This document shows, piece by piece, positions 45,349 to 58,004 of a stretch of 64,000 bases of DNA. The position numbers and the translations under genes were made by a program. The notes beneath the pieces are model-generated. The model saw nothing but the letters and a program-made list of their open reading frames with translations. It was not told the DNA's origin and made no database searches. Position 1 is the stretch's first letter. Every line of letters starts with the position of its first letter. Location of the stretch: positions 59,462,648 to 59,526,647 of the forward strand of contig OX104115.1 in NCBI GenBank assembly GCA_944474755.1. The letters are read 5' to 3'. Source of the stretch: Limnoperna fortunei. Taxonomy: Eukaryota; Mollusca; Bivalvia; Mytilida; Modiolidae.

Positions 45349-48300
45349 TTCTCCGGCATATTGTAGACTCCACACTAGTTTTAATATACATCTCATATAT
45401 ATTATTCTCTTTTTTATTCCAAAATTTGGGTCGATTACGCTCGGTTCCGACGATCTTGTTCACTCCAACCAATTGATGTTTTACATTGGTTTCTGGAAAC
45501 GGACATATGAGAAGGGACCAAAGCATTTCAGATCACAATTTCCCAAACGTTTAAAAAGATGTTTTAATGTCTACCAAACGTTAGTTGGGGTTGAGTGCTT
45601 TAAAAAGATAGCTGGTATTTGAGAGAACAGATGAGACTATTTCGCTGGGTTTCTTTGCAGATGAGTACCTTTGTTTATGTCGAGTTCAGTATAACAACTC
45701 TATGGTACATGTATGTATAGCGGAGTTGGACAATACGTCTCAGATGATATGATTCCGTCAATTACTGAGGTGCTTTTTAGTCTTGCGTTTTCTGCATACA
45801 GAATGTTGTTTGATCACAAAACAGATTTTAGGATAATGTCATAATTTGTAACAAAAAATAATATTTAATTATTTAATTTCGTTTTCTTCTGTAGCTCTTT
45901 CATCAAAGTCGTATTTGAAGTTTATAAATTCATATGAGATCCAAATTCAAGCAAACTGAATATTAGTTAACATGATTTCACATTATCAAAACTCAACATT
46001 ATAACATAAAAGTCGTAAATCAATAAACTTATATATTTTAATAACCTAAACCTGTTTATAGTCATTCAACCTAATCAAACGTACATGGTAATACAAGCAC
46101 AACTGAAACATACACATCTATACAACTAAATCTACGAGATGCAAAATTGTAGTCGGTATGGCGTTTCAACCACAAATCAAATGGTTAAACCTTATATATA
46201 ATATGTCTCAGACCATTATACAGATTGAAACTTGCATAAGGACAGACCTTTTTGCGTTCCTCATTTAATAATAACAGGTAATTAACGATTCCGGATCGTA
46301 AAGCCGATAGTTTTTAACAGCGCAGTAATTCCGGTACAAGCGGAAACGACAACAACACATATTACTATGTAAGAATACGCATTTTATGAAAGAATTAAAG
46401 TCTATACAAATAGAATATGAGAATAGTTATACTTATTATTATTTGCGAATTTATAGATTTTGTACTGATCGTTCGAAGTATCGGAAAATAGGATTTTCCA
46501 ACTCGGGGAATCAAGACAAACAGTGAATATATTACTGCATAAATACAAATTTTACAGGAATAACAGAGAAATATGAGAATTAAAATATGCCATGCGTAAA
46601 ATAAATATTTTAAAATCTAAAATTTGGACAATATTCATTGGCATTTATACGTTTTTATAAACAAATAAGAGACAACTTAAAAAATTTACTATGCATGACG
46701 CGTGTTTCATTTAAACAAACACTCACTGTTGGCTTTTAAAACAAAAATATTAGAAAAAATGAGAAAAAGTCAATTAAATACAGCCTAATGATTTATTAGA
46801 AATTATTTGATATATACAACTCCAATGCATTAATGAACTGCAAACAAAAGGAAATACAACAAAAACAGCTCCAAGCTACATTTTACAGACTGATAAAGTT
46901 ACAAAATGCTTGTTACCGATGCACAAGCAAGTTTAACAATTTCGGCTAACATTAGAAGGCAGAGTCTCTGTTGATGTTATTTGATCTAATTTGTTAGTAT
47001 GTTTTTTTCCAGAATATGATAAATCTGGGATGAATGAGGGAATTATCTAATGTGAAAATCACATAAGAAACATTTAAAAATAGAAATAAAATTAGTCTAT
47101 CTAATATCACATGTGTATGTGTTTATTTTTCTCCTTGATATTAGACATTCTTAGCTTTATTTTTTAGGAAATAACATACACAATAAGTACACCACGTATA
47201 CTTTGTTTTGCTAGTCCATTGATGTTACATGTACACCGCAACCTTAACGTTATAGTTTTGTTTCTGCTTTCATTACATTTTACACAGAGGTAGTTATAAT
47301 ATAAATTATTAGTTAATGACACATGCATGGTTAGAACAGTTTTAGAAAAATAATTGTTCAAGATCAGTTGTCTTTAAATTTGTGTAAATGCGATCCCAAT
47401 ATGTCCGTTAGATTTACTTTAGTTAGTCCGTTAAAACATTGGAAATAGCCTTTTTCGTAGTCTGTCTTTATATCGCTCGTTACATTAATTGTCTTTATTT
47501 GTTACTTCCGACAAGATATTGATTTTGAATTGAAGAAGCTGTTTTGTATTTTAAACCAAAAGAACCCATTTTGTTTGATTATGAAAATAAACACGTGTAC
47601 ATGTATTAATATATCATTCGTAATGTTTATGCAATCAAATCTCCGTAGTCTTATTATTGTCAAATAAAATTAATTTAAAACAAATACTACTTAGCCTTTT
47701 CAACGATTATTCCCACTCACGTCGTAATTCACCGATTATTCCCACTCGCGACGTATGTAAGTTTAATGCTACTTTCAATTAGTTACCTTGGGAATAATTT
47801 CCTAGAATGTCTTTAAAAGTTTATAGATGAATACTAATTTTTGTTAAAGACAGAAATGGTAAGTTAATTATCAATTGAGGTAATTGAATGAGGAAATGAA
47901 ATCTCAAGGCACATGTAAGTAGGAAGACATTTCAAAGGTAAGGGTTGTTGAATAGGTGTAATTCTCTACAAGATTTTCACATGTAACTCGTCTTCTGTCA
48001 ACTCTTTGATCTCGTAAGAGTACATCTAAGCATAGTGATGATATGTATTACACAATTTCCAATTGCAACGAAATTTTTACAGGTCTTTTTAAAGGTCCCC
48101 CAATGTAAGTCGGTGACTTAATCTCACCATTCAGTTTTGACGATTGGGGACTGGAGACGTGCTTACACATATCTGTTTGTTGTAGACAGAAACCGCCCGG
48201 AACTTGTTTTCCATTTTGCTCTCATTTGAAAAACGCATGGATTTTCAAACTCATGCAAAATATAAACGAAATAAAAACTTACAAAATTATATTGTCAAAA

Positions 48301-49190
48301 TGTTTAAATATTAATAGCTCAAATGTTGCTACAAAATAACAAAAATTATTGTGACATTAAAGTCAAATTCCAACATCAAAGATGTTGAAATGGTTATTCG
48401 TAAATTTGAAACTGCTTCAATTATTGCTAATTTTTAAAATGCTAATTACCAACATTTAATTACCGTATAGTATGTCAAATTATATTGTGTTTATAGTTAA
48501 AACACGGCGAGGCTTTTTAAACCAGTTCTATTACCGAATTAATTTGTAAAGGTAATTTGTTTTCCGCGGTATTTAGCCATCAACCTCATAAATCTTTAGA
48601 AACTAAATAACATAGCTATTGTTTACCTTCTGAACTAGCATTAAGTTCTAACATAATTTTTAAGGTGATTATCTCAATTTTAATTTTTCTTTGTTCTTCA
48701 TCGTTTGATGTCATATAGTGTTTCCATGTCAACGGTAATTGTCTATAGAAAGTTCCAAGCAAATCCGATCCAATTTTCCTGGATTATAAATGTCTGCTCG
48801 TTACTTCCGGTCGCCAAGTTATTACTATACTAATACTAAAACAGGATTAAAACAAAATTATATCAATATAAACATTTTTTCAATGCAAAAAACCGCTTTT
48901 ACTAATGTTATTATTTCTAAAAACTGAAAACAGAAAAATAATTCTACTACTAAAGAATGTGTTTGGGCTTAACTTGGTTGAAATCTGATGGTGCTGTTGA
49001 GTCATGAGAACTGTGTCTTTCATGATTATTAATAGGCCATTCCATGTGCATAATGCTTTGTTGTGAACTAATAAAAGGACGATTATCGTTTTTGAATTCT
49101 TTCAACTTCAGTGCTGTATAAATTAAGGCATATAGCACGTGAAAATAAGGACTTCATTCAGCAAGTGTATATATATATTTAAATTCCACT
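45349..49190. other. Long AT-rich stretch, nothing firm
   Basis: No gene or mobile element is recognised. CGATTATTCCCACTC occurs twice at 30-base spacing (about 47703 and 47733). A strong 3' splice-like site at 45658 (GGGTTTCTTTGCAG) is followed by 30 open codons (EYLCLCRVQYNNSMVHVCIA) in one frame, without a clear donor. Confidence 0.4.
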
Positions 49191-49337
49191 ATGGCTAATG
49201 AAAGTAATATCAAAATACCGCACACTAAGGAAACTGTCAAAATGACAATCCACAAATCAAAGTTCATGAAGCCGGCTAACTTGAGAACCAACAACCAAAA
49301 CTTTTACAACTATCCTGACTTGGTACATGCATTTTAA
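49191..49337 (+). CDS. Small open frame, 48 codons, unknown
   Basis: Starts MANESNIKIPHTKETVKMTI, then HKSKFMKPANLRTNNQNFYN and YPDLVHAF, then TAA. Basic and Asn-rich, with no membrane segment. A TATATATATTTAAA stretch lies about 10-25 bases upstream of the ATG and TAATAAAAG overlaps the stop, so it looks like a compact unit, though such words are common in this AT-rich DNA. GACTTG|GTACAT near the end could be a weak donor, which would make this a first exon. No family is recognised. Confidence 0.25.
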   Translation: MANESNIKIPHTKETVKMTIHKSKFMKPANLRTNNQNFYNYPDLVHAF

Positions 49338-50424
49338 TAAAAGTTTAAACCAGGTTATTTGGTATACCAAACCTCCCGCTTCCATGACTATAGTGCGTGT
49401 GTTGGTGTGTTCATTAAGTTTACATTGTTGGGTATAAATACACCACTAGTCAGCACTAGCTGTACCGTCCGACCAAGGGCATTAAGTTGTCGGTGTAGGA
49501 CGTAAAAAACTCCCCAAGTCAATAGTTGTATCTTATGATTATCGCATCACAATCAAAATCTTAAAACTATCCATACGTTCTGTGTTAAACACGCGAAGTG
49601 GTGAAACAAGAAAAACCAACATAACCTAAGCAGGAAAGAATAAAAGTAACGTGAGTCTTCAAAAAATGTTTTTAAGTTAAAAAAGGTTACGGAAAGTATA
49701 CTAGTATATATAATGACCATTAAGTATAAAAGGCAGTGTCAGTTTAAAGTGATTGTGTAGTAAACTTAAAAATAGAAAGATTTGTATATTTTCTAAAGTC
49801 GAAATAAAAAAAAAAATTTGGAAAATTAATGTTGATTTTAAAAAATGTTGTCTTAGATCTACAAAAAGACCCTAAACGCGACCAAACGCGGTAAGCAGTT
49901 TTCATATTGTCAAGCAAAACACAGCGGTATAGACATAGTGACGTTTAGTATATTATTTTAAACCCACAGTAATGGAAATTTAAAAGTACCTTATTCGACC
50001 ACATATAAACTTATCGACCGTTTTTTTAACCCGTAGTAGTTACACAAAACAATCTTTATTTTATTATTGCAAATATTATTTAGTTGAAATATCATAAACA
50101 TTAGGTTACAAATTAACTACAGAAAATAAATTTTTTCAAAAGCTTTTAAATTTGAAATAGTACAAAAAAATTTAAAAAAGATAAATTCATGTAACACACT
50201 CCTAAAAGTGTTTGCTCTCAAAGAACACTATATCATACTAATATCCAACACTGATTATCAATACCTTAGTCCGTATCGGTAATTATCTAATGAATCGTTC
50301 AACTGGAGCAAAGTAATGCAAAACATCATAGCCCGAAACTCGACTGGCTACATAAGTCTAACGCCGACCATTGACCACGTGAGACGACTATTTAGCGGTC
50401 GAATAATGAGACAGTAATAATGTT
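49338..50424. other. No feature recognised
   Basis: AT-rich sequence without coding pattern. Confidence 0.45.
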
Positions 50425-50660
50425 TTTGTTTAAATGAATAAAACACTTTCGAATTTCAAAATTATAACATGGCATCTAGTTTTATTAGCGGTGGAAGTCG
50501 GTGTAACTGGCATTGACACACTTAGGCAGGAAAATGTCAATTTTGTTTAAAATTTAGGTTGGAGTCGAGCACATCTTTTCCAGACAGGATGTGGTCGACT
50601 TCAACCTAAGTGAAGAAGTACAAAGCGTGCACTTGATTGGCAATTGAGAGATGTAAATTA
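50425..50660 (-). mobile_element. Family 1 SINE, diverged, with fold-back at its 5' side
   Basis: AACATGGCATCTAGTTTTAT and the following block are the reverse complement of a SINE 3' half, then AGGTTGGAGTCGAGCACATC. After about 12 bases the same motif returns in the opposite orientation, GATGTGGTCGACTTCAACCT, giving an imperfect 20-bp inverted repeat (50556-50607) made of SINE sequence. Confidence 0.55.
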
Positions 50661-50689
50661 TTTACAAATAAGCAGCGACTGATTGTGCC

Positions 50690-52084
50690 TGTTGTGATAA
50701 TAGCCTCTTACACTTTGTAGAATTGCGTTTTAATTTATATCAACGTCTGGCTGTGGATTAACACGGATAAACTGATAACAAAGTCTTGAAATGAAAGCAA
50801 CGCCGTTTCACGATTCGTGGTGAGAAATTATATATCTAGTTGGTTTTAATTATTTTTAAAACTTTCCTTTGAAAATGTTTTGTTGCGCATGATCTATTTC
50901 ATTCTGAAAATTATTGTTAATTATAATATCTTTCAGCTAATTTTCAATTCTTGCACTAAGCAATACTGTTATAAATTGTAATGTCTTTTATATGACACTG
51001 CGCTTCTGCGCAAGTACAAGTATGGATTAGCTAGGTCTCAGGCAAGATGTGCATTTGAAAAAAAACACTTAAAGTGATGGTTAACACGAGGTCCTATAGA
51101 AACGGATCCATTTTATTACTTTGAATAAAACTTACTTGTTTTCCAGTTTCTAAAATACATCATTATATTGCAAATCAGTCCATGTGACAGAGTTAAAAAT
51201 AAAAGCATTGACTTCTTTTGAAAAAAAACTGTGAACATATGAAGTTAGGTTTTATGTCGATATATTAAAAGTTGAAGAACATTTTTTTTTTATGGTGCAG
51301 TTTTAAATTTAGTATATCAAGTATACTACGGTTCCCAATTACGTTGTCATGGTATAAGCTGTTGCAACTTTTATTTTTATCACAATTTGTCATCGAACGC
51401 ATACGTGTGATTCATTTCTTTATCGAGATATTCGTGTTATTTTGGTGTTTTCTTTTGGTTTATCCACTTTCTACTTGTTATATATATATATATTTTATCA
51501 TTAGTTTGTAACAGCATAACATTTAAGTTACAACAGAATTCACTTTGAGGGAATCCTGGAGTGTAGAAATAATATCTTGATTCTAGTTGGCAAACTCTGG
51601 TACACGAACGTACTACTTAACTGTACAGATTAAAATTCTGACATTTGTAGAGATTAATTTTTGTTAATTAATTTAATTTGTTAATATGTTGAACAGTGAA
51701 TTCAATAAAAAATGACACAGTAATAATACACTGAACAAAATATGCTCAGTGAAATTTTGATATCATGACAAATGATTGATTAAGAAAGAAATCATGGTTG
51801 CCCATATTTTATTTATTTTATAAATTCAGGTAAGCATAAATTTATGACGATTTGAAACGACTGGCGATTGGAAAAATATAATCTATATAATAATAATTAA
51901 AAAAAATCATTGAATATGGGCAAACGTGCATTATTAAACTCCCGCTTGAAAAGTATAGTGTACATGTATATAGTATATAGCCACGTGTGTGCATCCGTTT
52001 CAATATTGGGTACCTATCTTTAATCGGCAACATTTTCACTTTTGAAAAAAAATCTAAAACTAAGGCTATGCGTTTTTAACTGTA
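50690..52084. other. No gene recognised
   Basis: AT-rich; contains a short (TA)n at about 51479-51493. The Phe-rich frame at 51272-51511 is hydrophobic and unsupported. Confidence 0.4.
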
Positions 52085-52495
52085 CAATGCTATACAGAGC
52101 GGCCTTTCTTAAGCTCAGGTAATATAGTTCTAAAGGTGGTAAATAATAATTAAGCATAGGTCATATAGTTCTTCAAAGGGCATGAATTTCTTTGTCATAT
52201 GTCATATATATATATATATATATATATAGGTCTATAGATGGCAGCTACTTTTTAAGCTTTGTCATATAGTTCTTCAGAAGAAAGATTCTTCTTAAGCCAC
52301 GTCATAAAGTTCCACTAAGGGCAAATACTTGTTACACTTACGTCATATAGTTCTACAGACGGCTGATACTTCTGAAGCTAATGCCATATTATAGTTCTAT
52401 AGAGGGTGGATGCTTCTAAAGCTGTGGTCATAGTTTTAAACAGGACAGATACCTCTAAAGCTGAGGCCATGTTCTGCGGAGGGCGGATATTTCTT
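52085..52495 (+). repeat. Degenerate minisatellite, unit about 41-50 bp
   Basis: Around nine copies of a unit near GTCATATAGTTCTACAGAGG, GCGGATACTTCTAAAGCTGA. Copies differ widely. An (AT)n tract (52204-52228) sits inside one copy. Confidence 0.8.
52204..52228. repeat. (AT)n microsatellite
   Basis: Twelve AT dinucleotides inside the minisatellite array. Confidence 0.9.
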
Positions 52496-53114
52496 TTCAG
52501 AAATTTGAAATAATCCTTACAATTTAATTATAATGATAATGTCTGACAACGACAATGATGTCATTAAAATATTTGAATTTTAACAGTGTAAGAATAGGTC
52601 GTGTGACTAAGGCAACATATTTTGTATAACCTTGGTTGCCTCATTTGAATTTTCCAAATAGATTTCAGCTTACAAAGCAGATTAAATTATATTATTTTAA
52701 AGTCAAATACTCCAGATGTTCACCTTTATCACAAAAATTACTACAAAATGCAGAACAATCTATAGCGCAATTTTACACATTTATTCAAATTTTTATCATG
52801 AATAAGGCGGAATGTATTTACAGTTCATAGCGAATGTACATTAATATTTACTGCTGATGTTCTGGTTCCTTCTGCGTAGTCTGTAAAGTAGATTAAAAAA
52901 ATTAAAGCCCATCTCTATTTGCCTATGTCTTGGTTTAGCTGTTCAAGAGATGAAATGATGAGCATTTATACGAAAACAGCAATTTATTAAGCTATTAATA
53001 GTGCCAACTGTATTAGAGATTGATTGTTGAAAGTCTGATAAAATGCATTCAGTACGAGAACAATTTATCATATTATTCAAATTTTGAAAATCCAGTTACA
53101 GTGTGTTTACTCTG

Positions 53115-53260
53115 TTTCAACATCTACACAAAGGCACTCCAAAAATACGCAACCCACGGTGGTCGGCGGCCAGGTTTTCAGATAATGACAACACCCTTCC
53201 TCCGAAAGGGCTTCACCTATCCGCCACCTGGAGGCGCGCTTAGCAGCTATAAGGAAAGCG
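53115..53260 (-). mobile_element. Family 2 dispersed element, inverted, partial
   Basis: AAGGCACTCCAAAAATACGC, AACCCACGGTGGTCGGCGGC, CAGGTTTTC, ACACCCTTCCTCCGAAAGGG and GCCACCTGGAGGCGCGCTTA are the reverse complement of the 5' body, with the GGCGAATGGGGAGACCCTTTC side best preserved. The 95-codon frame here is repeat-derived. Confidence 0.65.
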
Positions 53261-53299
53261 TCCTAGTACCCATGTCGCAGTACATCGAATGGGAATTAA

Positions 53300-54539
53300 T
53301 AATTTAGAACCTCTAAAGACGCAGCAAAAGAACATGGTGTATTTAGAGAAAGAACAATACGTATTTGTATATTATATGGCTCTATAAGAAGTCAGTAATA
53401 CATAATACATAAACATACATTTATAAACATCACAGTTACATCAAATCCGTCTTTTTAGTCAAAAGCACCATTATATCCCTTTCTTACAAGTTTTGTCGCC
53501 CTGTTTAATGTTTATACAACTCCTCTTTTACTGTCTGTATAAGTTTGTGATTATAGTAAACACAATTGACAAATAGTCAAAATGTTCCATTGAGCGACCT
53601 GGTTTTACTTTCTCAGTGCTAAAGTCACGTGATTTTTGCAGCTTACAATGGTAGCATCTATTCCATGCATGAGAATTACAACTGTCTACTTATTTTACGC
53701 TTTATGTTTTATCCAAAAGCTGCATGCTATTATTGTACGTTTAACTGAGTAATGGAGTAAGCACCTATCGTTGTTTAGCTAAACCTTGATAATCCCAACG
53801 TCATCTTTCCATGTTTGAATTAACTAAAATGAAAAGAAAAAAAACTTATTTTAATATTTGTGAAAGAAATGTTAAAAGCAGTAAGCTATTGTCCGTATAT
53901 GGCATTTTAAATATGTGTTATTTGTAACAAAAGTATGTAAACAATCGTAGATAGTTTGTGAACAGTTACTAATTTCATGACCAGAACACTGTTCAAAATA
54001 AAATGTCTGGTTTACAATATACAGTCTACTTTTATTAGATTGGGTAGTTTTTGTTCATCGTAGATCATCATCACGCTAATATTTTGTGTACTAAAAATCG
54101 CCGCAAAAACAGTTCCCAGGACAAAACTACGGAGTATAAAAATAGGGCCTTACGCGCCAGCTTTCTGTATGGTTTCTCTATGGTGTTCAGGATGTATTAA
54201 TACAGTAGAGGTCACTAAATCCAACAAATTTCTTGTTTAAGTTTTACGCTTTTTGCCCTTATTTAGACCCATGAGCAATATCACTTTGCGAAGATCGTTG
54301 TCGTCACAGTGTTTAGGCTCCAATATCATAAAAGCTCTCAAATTGAGATTTTAATTCTTTTTGCAGATTTAAAATTCTCAACAGTCTAATTGTTCAATAT
54401 TTGAGTTAAAGATCATATTCATGAAACTCTTAAATGAAATCTGGACCTAACCTTATCTATTTGGGTAATGATCATTTCCCGTCCTTGACCCATTCCATTT
54501 CCTCACTTTGGATTCCTATGACTCATTTGACACCGACCG
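53300..54539. other. No feature recognised
   Basis: AT-rich sequence, no coding pattern. Confidence 0.45.
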
Positions 54540-54785
54540 TTGGCCGACTTGTTAAGGCAGTTAGTCTACTTTTTGATCAAGTGCCTGTCAACACTGAGGT
54601 TTCGAGTTCGAGTCTCAATGCGGGCAGGGCGTGCTCGATTCCAAGGACTGCCAGTTTTCCTACCGTAGGTCAGGGTTTTTTCTACGTCTACGCCGGTTTC
54701 GTATCCCAATAAAAACAAACTGAACGCCATGATATACCTAATTGCTCAAAGTGGTGTTAAACGCCATTGAAGAAAACAAACAAAC
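54540..54785 (+). mobile_element. Family 1 SINE, full length
   Basis: TTGGCCGACTTGTTAAGGCA (A-box-like), TTTCGAGTTCGAGTCTCAAT (B-box-like), GCAGGGCGTGCTCGATTCCA, GACTGCCAGTTTTCCTACCG, TATCCCAATAAAAACAAACT, GAACGCCATGATATACC, and an AAACAAACAAA tail. The 92-codon frame here reads through the SINE. Confidence 0.8.
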
Positions 54786-54789
54786 CGAC

Positions 54790-55285
54790 CTGAATATAAC
54801 TGAAATATTCAAATTTTATCAAACTAGTTATACTGACTACCTTTGTATTGCACTTTTCTTTCCATTGAGCAAAATCGAGTCTGAAAAACAAGTTAAAACA
54901 TAATCAGATATATAACAAATAATCGACAATCATTAAATGTAAGTAAGTTACACGAATCATAGCCAATAACAACAGCCCCGCCATGTTTAATATGTGTATT
55001 TATCTTATATTTAAATATATAGTTAATGTACTGATTTATATTAATAAATTTATGGTCGCAAAACATGCATTGCATTTGATATCATGATATTTGTACTTGT
55101 ACATTCTGTCATACATCAGTACTACGTTATCCTTTGAGTAACTATAACGAATTACTTGTTTAGAGATTAAAAATTATAAATGTACCAAAGTCAAAGTGAG
55201 TGGTGAAGCCATAATTTCTTCTCTCAATACATATTTACTGCCTTCCAGTTATCGGTAAGTTTTCCATATTTTAAGGTAAAATGTA
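54790..55285. other. No feature recognised
   Basis: AT-rich, no coding pattern. Confidence 0.45.
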
Positions 55286-55288
55286 GCC

Positions 55289-55411
55289 CTTGTAAGAAAG
55301 TTAGAGAAAGCAGCATTGTATGGCACGCCATATTTAAATTTATTCAACGTTTAATTTACATCTTATATATTTTGCCATACAATGCTGCATTCTCAAATTT
55401 TCTGTACAGTA
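55289..55411. repeat. Inverted repeat (hairpin), about 22-37-bp arms
   Basis: GAGAAAGCAGCATTGTATGG then CA (55304-55325) pairs with TGCCATACAATGCTGCATTC then TC (55373-55394) with one mismatch. Weaker pairing extends outward (TGTAAGAAAGTTA with AAATTTTCTGTACA). The loop of about 47 bases and total of about 120 suit a small fold-back element; a hairpin RNA precursor is possible but untested. Confidence 0.7.
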
Positions 55412-55930
55412 AAATTCATAACAATGCATCCAGAAGGTTTAGGTTTTTTCCGATAACTTGCATACTTTTCTTTATAAGATATCCCATAAAATAAACAGGA
55501 TATCCTGGCACTAGTATGACTTGGTTTCTAGGTTCCTGAGATGTCTACTAAATATTTTTCATAAGATATCGAAAGGTTTATTCCCAAAACGTCTTCTCGC
55601 GAAATAAACATCTTATTAAGAAATAGGGATTAAGAGGCCAGTTTAAGGGCATGCAATTTTTTACCTTACCTGTATAATAATTCATGTTTAAAAAATGAAC
55701 TATGAACACAATTTCAGGTGATAAAAATTTTTAAAAAAATATTGTCGCTTCGCAATTAAAACCCAAGTATGTTCAACAGAAAATTTAATGAAATATATAA
55801 ACAATATGTACCTTAAAGAGTTAACGATTATGCAAGAAAATAATAATATAAAATAATCCTGTAAAAGAAAATGTCAATGTCAGTTTGTACAGAGATGTCG
55901 AAGGTTCAGAATTTACTCTTGAAAAAAATC

Positions 55931-56093
55931 CTATGCAGAATTTCTTAATTTAGTTTTGTAGTAATCTGTAGACCCATAACCTCTTATTGGAAAATTCCCA
56001 TCAAGATCGGGAGATGGAATAATATACGGAGACACGAACGAAAACGAAAATCTTTACCTGGCTGGAATTAGTGATGAGTTTTACTACTTTTAT
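55931..56093 (-). CDS. Possible last exon of the carbonic anhydrase gene, frame broken
   Basis: After CTGTGCAAAG the phase 0 frame reads IKVVKLITNSSQ, which could follow the conserved Gln of the exon at 58005 as the usual (V/L)..F..L segment does. The frame then meets a stop. In the next frame the same stretch reads PDLDGNFPIRGYGSTDYYKT, resembling the NFRP.Q.. end of alpha-carbonic anhydrases. One indel would connect them. The similarity is weak, so this is a hypothesis. Confidence 0.2.
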
Positions 56094-56099
56094 CTTTGC

Positions 56100-57546
56100 A
56101 CAGGCTCAGAAAAAATAAATACCAAGGTATTATTATCAGAATCAAAATCTTAATAAAAATGAAAGGTATCCTTTACTGGTGCAACACCAAACTATTGACG
56201 TATTTATCATCATTGGTTTATATTGTCGGCAAATTGTTATAATTATATATTTTTGTCGTTTTATTCTGCTATACATTTAATTATAATTAGTTCTTTCACT
56301 TAACTGTTGTATGTTATGTATTTGTTGTATTAGGTATTTTACAGGTTAAAAAGTCAAAATCTTCAAAGGACCTCCTTATTCCCACATATTACTTAGATGT
56401 TTTATTTTGCGAGTAGACGTTTGGAGAACAAACCGCAGAAAGCACCGTAATTAATAGTGAAAAATACACAAGAAATTAAACAAACCAAACAATCGAACTG
56501 GTAGTAAACGTTAAAAATGAAAAAAAAACAAGAAATGGATTAAACACTGAAAAACAGAATTAACATTAAAATCTTGTGTTTTTGTTGATTCTTAACATGT
56601 TCACAAAACACCACAGTTGTTATGATAAATACACTCATGTGTAAAAATAAACAGGAAACTCAGACAGAAGTATTTAGAGATATATTTCTGGTCATTAATA
56701 TCGTTTAAATAGCTAAAAATTGATTAATTGTTGCTAAAGAACAATATTATCGATATAACATTGTCAACTCTACTTGAACGACCACACTTGTTAACAAAAA
56801 CCTGTCGTTCAAGTTCATTATTGTGTGATGCCTCGACAGTGCTTGTTATAGTGGTTTCAGTTTATACAATGTACACTAATTAAAAGACCATAATTTAACG
56901 AGACTTCAACCCTCCTTAAACTCCCACAACCACGTTTCAATGAACTCTTAAAACAGGTTTGACTGTACATTAAACCTTTACCAAAACTGTGTATATGTAC
57001 CGTAGGTTTAAAGTTTATGTTTGTTCGTACAACTCGTTGGTGTGTTGGTTGGACTGGTCTAGCATTGTTGTAATTCCATTCTCCTTTACCATGCTTCCGT
57101 AATTGATTGAGCTATAAATAAACCCAACAGAAATGTTTTAAACAAAGGTCGATATTACAGATCAAAATAATATGATTTTAGCACGTCAAACAGGCAAAAT
57201 AATGGCGGTCATAAATGTGACCTACAATCTTATTAATCTTATCCGTTCATTTTAATATCTTTAACTCAAAAGTATCTGAAATTGGTGTCAAAGCTTTTCT
57301 CACTGGTGATGTAAACGGGTATTTCGGGCTTTCTTCATGTTTTATGCTGGACATTCTAAATGACAACCATGTTTACTATAAACACATACTAAGACTAGTT
57401 TATATCAACGGGAGACACACACACACACACCTCAGACTTGTTTGTAAATGTTAATGATTTGGGCAATAAAAACCTAGCACTGTTTTAACTTATAAAAACT
57501 CACATTTAGATTTCTAAAATGTGGACACCACAATATATCAACTTAC
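56100..57546. other. No firm feature
   Basis: AT-rich, presumed intron of the carbonic anhydrase gene; contains an (AC)n run at 57415-57430. Confidence 0.4.
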
Positions 57547-57719
57547 GCTCTGTTGCAAGAAACATATTTTGCACTGACACGTCTTCGGGAATTCGCTTAA
57601 TTATGACGTTAGAAGCTCTTTATAGCCATTTATATTTATTATTTCGACCATAATATAACACCCTTAATCATTAAAATACTCTACAGTGTTCTTAACTTCT
57701 TAACGGTAACATAAATATT

Positions 57720-57905
57720 AGCGGCCATCTTGGTGGTAAGTTGTAACTTTTGCTCGACTCCAGATTTAGGAGACATATTGGAGATCTGCTCAAGAGCATA
57801 ATTTCTAACTGGCTCTTCCCGCTTCCTTCCTTAATATCCATCTGATGCCATGATATATCTAGAAATTGCTGGAATTGCGGTAAACCTCAAAGGAACCAGC
57901 ATACA
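57720..57905 (+). mobile_element. Family 1 SINE, diverged 3' part
   Basis: TTTGCTCGACTCCAGATTTA, then CTTCCTTCCTTAATATCCAT, CTGATGCCATGATATATCTA, GAAATTGCTGGAATTGCGGT and AAACCTCAAAG follow the SINE 3' block in order. Confidence 0.5.
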
Positions 57906-58004
57906 AATCACTGGAGAAACATACACAATAATCAAATAATTAATTAATCGCTTACAATAAATTATATATTTTTGTTTGTATTAGAATAAGAAAATTGACA
58001 GTAC

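Noticed and set aside
53020..53307. 95-codon open frame with Pro/Gly/Arg-rich end
   Set aside because: Its second half is an inverted family 2 repeat.
54434..54712. 92-codon open frame
   Set aside because: Reads through a full-length family 1 SINE; not a gene.
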